Origin: Gammaproteobacteria bacterium
GTDB taxonomy: Bacteria; Pseudomonadota; Gammaproteobacteria; J044
Assembly (NCBI GenBank): GCA_026995955.1
Contig: JALWNJ010000001.1
Location: forward strand, 1 to 8,480
DNA length: 8,480 nt
Direction: 5' to 3'
The position numbers and the translations under genes were made by a program. Shown one piece after another: positions 7,476 through 8,480 of this stretch. Position 1 is the first letter of the stretch. Each line of letters begins with the position of its first letter. Under the pieces are notes generated by a model that had not been told where the DNA came from, did no database searches, and saw only the letters and a program-made list of their open reading frames with translations.

Positions 7476-7508
7476 TTGCGAAAGCAATTGAATTGTCGTA
7501 GGTTTCGC
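7476..7508 (+). promoter_or_regulatory. Promoter with overlapping palindromic operator for the ArsR-type gene
   Basis: TTGCGA (7476-7481), a 17-base spacer and TAGGTT (7499-7504) make a plausible but weak sigma-70 promoter. In the spacer lies the perfect odd palindrome CAATT-G-AATTG (7485-7495). An outer pair of arms, GCGAAA (7478-7483) and TTTCGC (7503-7508), encloses it. ArsR-family repressors bind imperfect inverted repeats over their own promoters, so this is the best candidate autoregulatory operator. Confidence 0.45.
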
Positions 7509-7519
7509 GCAAAAGAACC

Positions 7520-7533
7520 GGGCCTCGAGGCCC
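7520..7533. promoter_or_regulatory. Perfect 14-bp palindrome in the regulator leader
   Basis: GGGCCTCGAGGCCC reads identically on both strands. It lies downstream of the predicted transcription start (about 7511) and upstream of the first ribosome-binding site, so it could be a second operator or an mRNA hairpin (5-bp stem, TCGA loop). Confidence 0.4.
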
Positions 7534-7594
7534 ATGCCGGAAACCCAGGGAGAAGGACATGAAGAGAATGGATTCCGCTACAGGAGTCACTGCC

Positions 7595-8281
7595 ATGGAA
7601 CCCGATTTCCAGCAGCGCGTCTGCGCCTGCCTGGCCCGTGTTGGCAAGGCCTTCGCCAACGGTCACCGCCTGTCCCTGCTGCGCCACCTGAGCCAGGGCG
7701 AACGCAGTGTGGAGAACCTCGCCCGCCTGGCCTGCCTTACCGTCGCCAATACCTCCCAGCACCTGCAGCACCTGCGCAACGCCGGTCTGGTGGAATCGCG
7801 CAAGGCGGGTCAGAACGTGTTCTACCGCCTGTCGGAGGCGGCGCACATCGTGCAGATGCTCGATCTCATCGAGAGCCTGGCCGTGGCCCGGCTGCACGAG
7901 GCCCATCGGCTGATGGACGACCTCGGCCTGCCGGCCGCGGCGCGCGAACCGGAGCAGATCCGCCGGGTGCTCGACCAGGCCGTGGGCGGCCGGTTGCTGC
8001 TGCTCGACCTGCGCCTGCCCGAGGAGTACGCGGCCGGCGCCCTGCCGGGTGCGGTCAATGTCCCCTTCGCGACGCTGGCGGAGTGGGTGGCACAGCACAC
8101 GCCCGGTCCGGTGCTGTGGCTCTACGGCCGTGGCCCCTGCTGCGAGGAGGCGGCGCTGGCCGAGCGCCGGCTGCGCGCGGCCGGGCTGGAGGCATACAAC
8201 CTCGGCATCGGCGTGCCACAGGCGCGCCTGCAGGGGCTCATGCCGACAGTCGGTGCCGAGGCCGACAGCGCCGCCGCCTGA
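7595..8281 (+). CDS. ArsR-family winged-helix regulator fused to a rhodanese-like domain
   Basis: The N-terminal part (about residues 8-95) is an ArsR-type winged helix: GERSVENLARLACLTVANTSQHLQHLRNAGLVESRKAGQNVFYRL, with recognition helix near 49-61 and wing near 67-80. The C-terminal part (about 120-218) is rhodanese-like, with LLLLDLRLPEEYAAGALPGAVNVP (134-157). In this fusion family the active loop normally reads YCRGPYC; here it is Y177-G178-R179-G180-P181-C182-C183, so the sulfur-carrying cysteine is glycine. Other cysteines are C10, C12 and C47. The protein is probably a DNA-binding repressor responding to a redox or sulfur cue, but transferase activity is doubtful. Two starts are possible: ATG 7595 (AGGAG at 7582-7586, 8-base spacing; 228 residues, fits the family N-terminus) or ATG 7559 (GGGAG at 7548-7552; 240 residues). 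The gene is divergent from the c-di-GMP gene. Confidence 0.88.
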   Translation: MEPDFQQRVCACLARVGKAFANGHRLSLLRHLSQGERSVENLARLACLTVANTSQHLQHLRNAGLVESRKAGQNVFYRLSEAAHIVQMLDLIESLAVARLHEAHRLMDDLGLPAAAREPEQIRRVLDQAVGGRLLLLDLRLPEEYAAGALPGAVNVPFATLAEWVAQHTPGPVLWLYGRGPCCEEAALAERRLRAAGLEAYNLGIGVPQARLQGLMPTVGAEADSAAA

Positions 8282-8295
8282 GGTCTATGGCCGAC

Positions 8296-8323
8296 TTGCA
8301 TGGTCGATCGCTGGGCGTAGAAT
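8296..8323 (+). promoter_or_regulatory. Promoter for the gene at the right edge
   Basis: TTGCAT (8296-8301), a 16-base spacer and TAGAAT (8318-8323, five of six matches to TATAAT) lie just after the regulator stop. A start near 8330 would give a leader of about 23 bases. TTGCAT recurs at 8323-8328. The -35 box is only half matched, so confidence is moderate. Confidence 0.4.
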
Positions 8324-8352
8324 TGCATCAACCTTAAAGCCAGGGAGGGCCC

Positions 8353-8480
8353 ATGAGTCACCGCATCGATCCCCTCACCGAAGCCTGGTACGCCGGCAAG
8401 CAATCGGACGACCCACCGCCGGGCGAGCCCCTGCGTCCCGAAGTGCATCCCTGGTCCGTGCTGCAACAGCTGCGCCCGCA
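8353..8480 (+). CDS. Unidentified protein, N-terminal 42 residues only
   Basis: An ATG preceded by AGGGAGGG (8342-8349) opens a frame that stays open to the right edge. The visible part starts MSHRIDPLTEAWYAG, continues through a proline-rich stretch (DDPPPGEPLRPE) and reaches HPWSVLQQLRP. There is no signal peptide or membrane segment in these residues and I do not recognise the family. The strong ribosome-binding site and a promoter-like sequence support a real gene. It follows the ArsR-type regulator by 71 bases, so it may belong to the regulated set, but that is inference. Confidence 0.7.
   Translation, partial: MSHRIDPLTEAWYAGKQSDDPPPGEPLRPEVHPWSVLQQLRP

Noticed and set aside
5224..7491. 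A plus-strand open frame of about 755 codons opposite the c-di-GMP gene
   Set aside because: It is an antisense shadow of a GC-rich gene. The minus-strand frame has full receiver, PAS, GGDEF and EAL motifs, while this translation has no recognisable domain and is rich in Ala/Gly/Gln/Val as expected from the complement.
7559..7594. The upstream ATG at 7559 as the certain start of the ArsR-type gene
   Set aside because: It has a fair ribosome-binding site, but the 12 extra residues do not look like the family and ATG 7595 has AGGAG at ideal spacing. It is kept as an alternative.

Overview
The window is GC-rich, tightly packed bacterial DNA. The gene order (topA, tsaC and hemF on one strand) and the protein sequences, especially HemF and TsaC, point to a gammaproteobacterium. 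The style is that of Chromatiales/Ectothiorhodospiraceae-like lineages rather than enterics, but the genus cannot be fixed from the sequence alone. No rRNA, tRNA, CRISPR array, insertion sequence or phage gene is visible.

Left block (2-4662, plus strand). It opens inside topA (DNA topoisomerase I, 5' end outside the window). This TopA has no zinc fingers; it ends in GRYGPY-type repeats and a very lysine-rich tail. tsaC (threonylcarbamoyl-AMP synthase for tRNA t6A) follows after 3 bases and is probably translationally coupled. Next comes a gene for an exported, eight-cysteine protein of unknown function, then hemF (oxygen-dependent coproporphyrinogen III oxidase). topA/tsaC/hemF neighbourhoods are familiar in gammaproteobacteria, so the exported protein looks like an insertion. 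It has its own extended -10 element and a 10-bp hairpin that buries its Shine-Dalgarno sequence, the best candidate here for undescribed regulation.

Middle block (4678-7257, minus strand). One large gene, convergent with hemF across a 15-base gap, encodes a five-domain c-di-GMP protein: degenerate receiver, intact receiver, PAS, GGDEF and EAL. Both output domains keep their key residues and the GGDEF inhibitory site is present, so both synthesis and hydrolysis of c-di-GMP are plausible. Its predicted leader of about 84 bases can fold in competing ways, one of which would cover the ribosome-binding site.

Right block (7258-8480). A 300-base divergent region carries promoters for both flanking genes and several inverted repeats. 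The plus-strand gene is an ArsR-type repressor fused to a rhodanese-like domain whose catalytic cysteine position is glycine, while two cysteines sit at the end of the same loop. Such fusions are usually linked to sulfur-species or redox sensing. A CAATT-G-AATTG palindrome between its -35 and -10 boxes is a candidate autoregulatory operator. A further gene with its own promoter-like sequence starts at 8353 and runs off the right edge; it is not identified.
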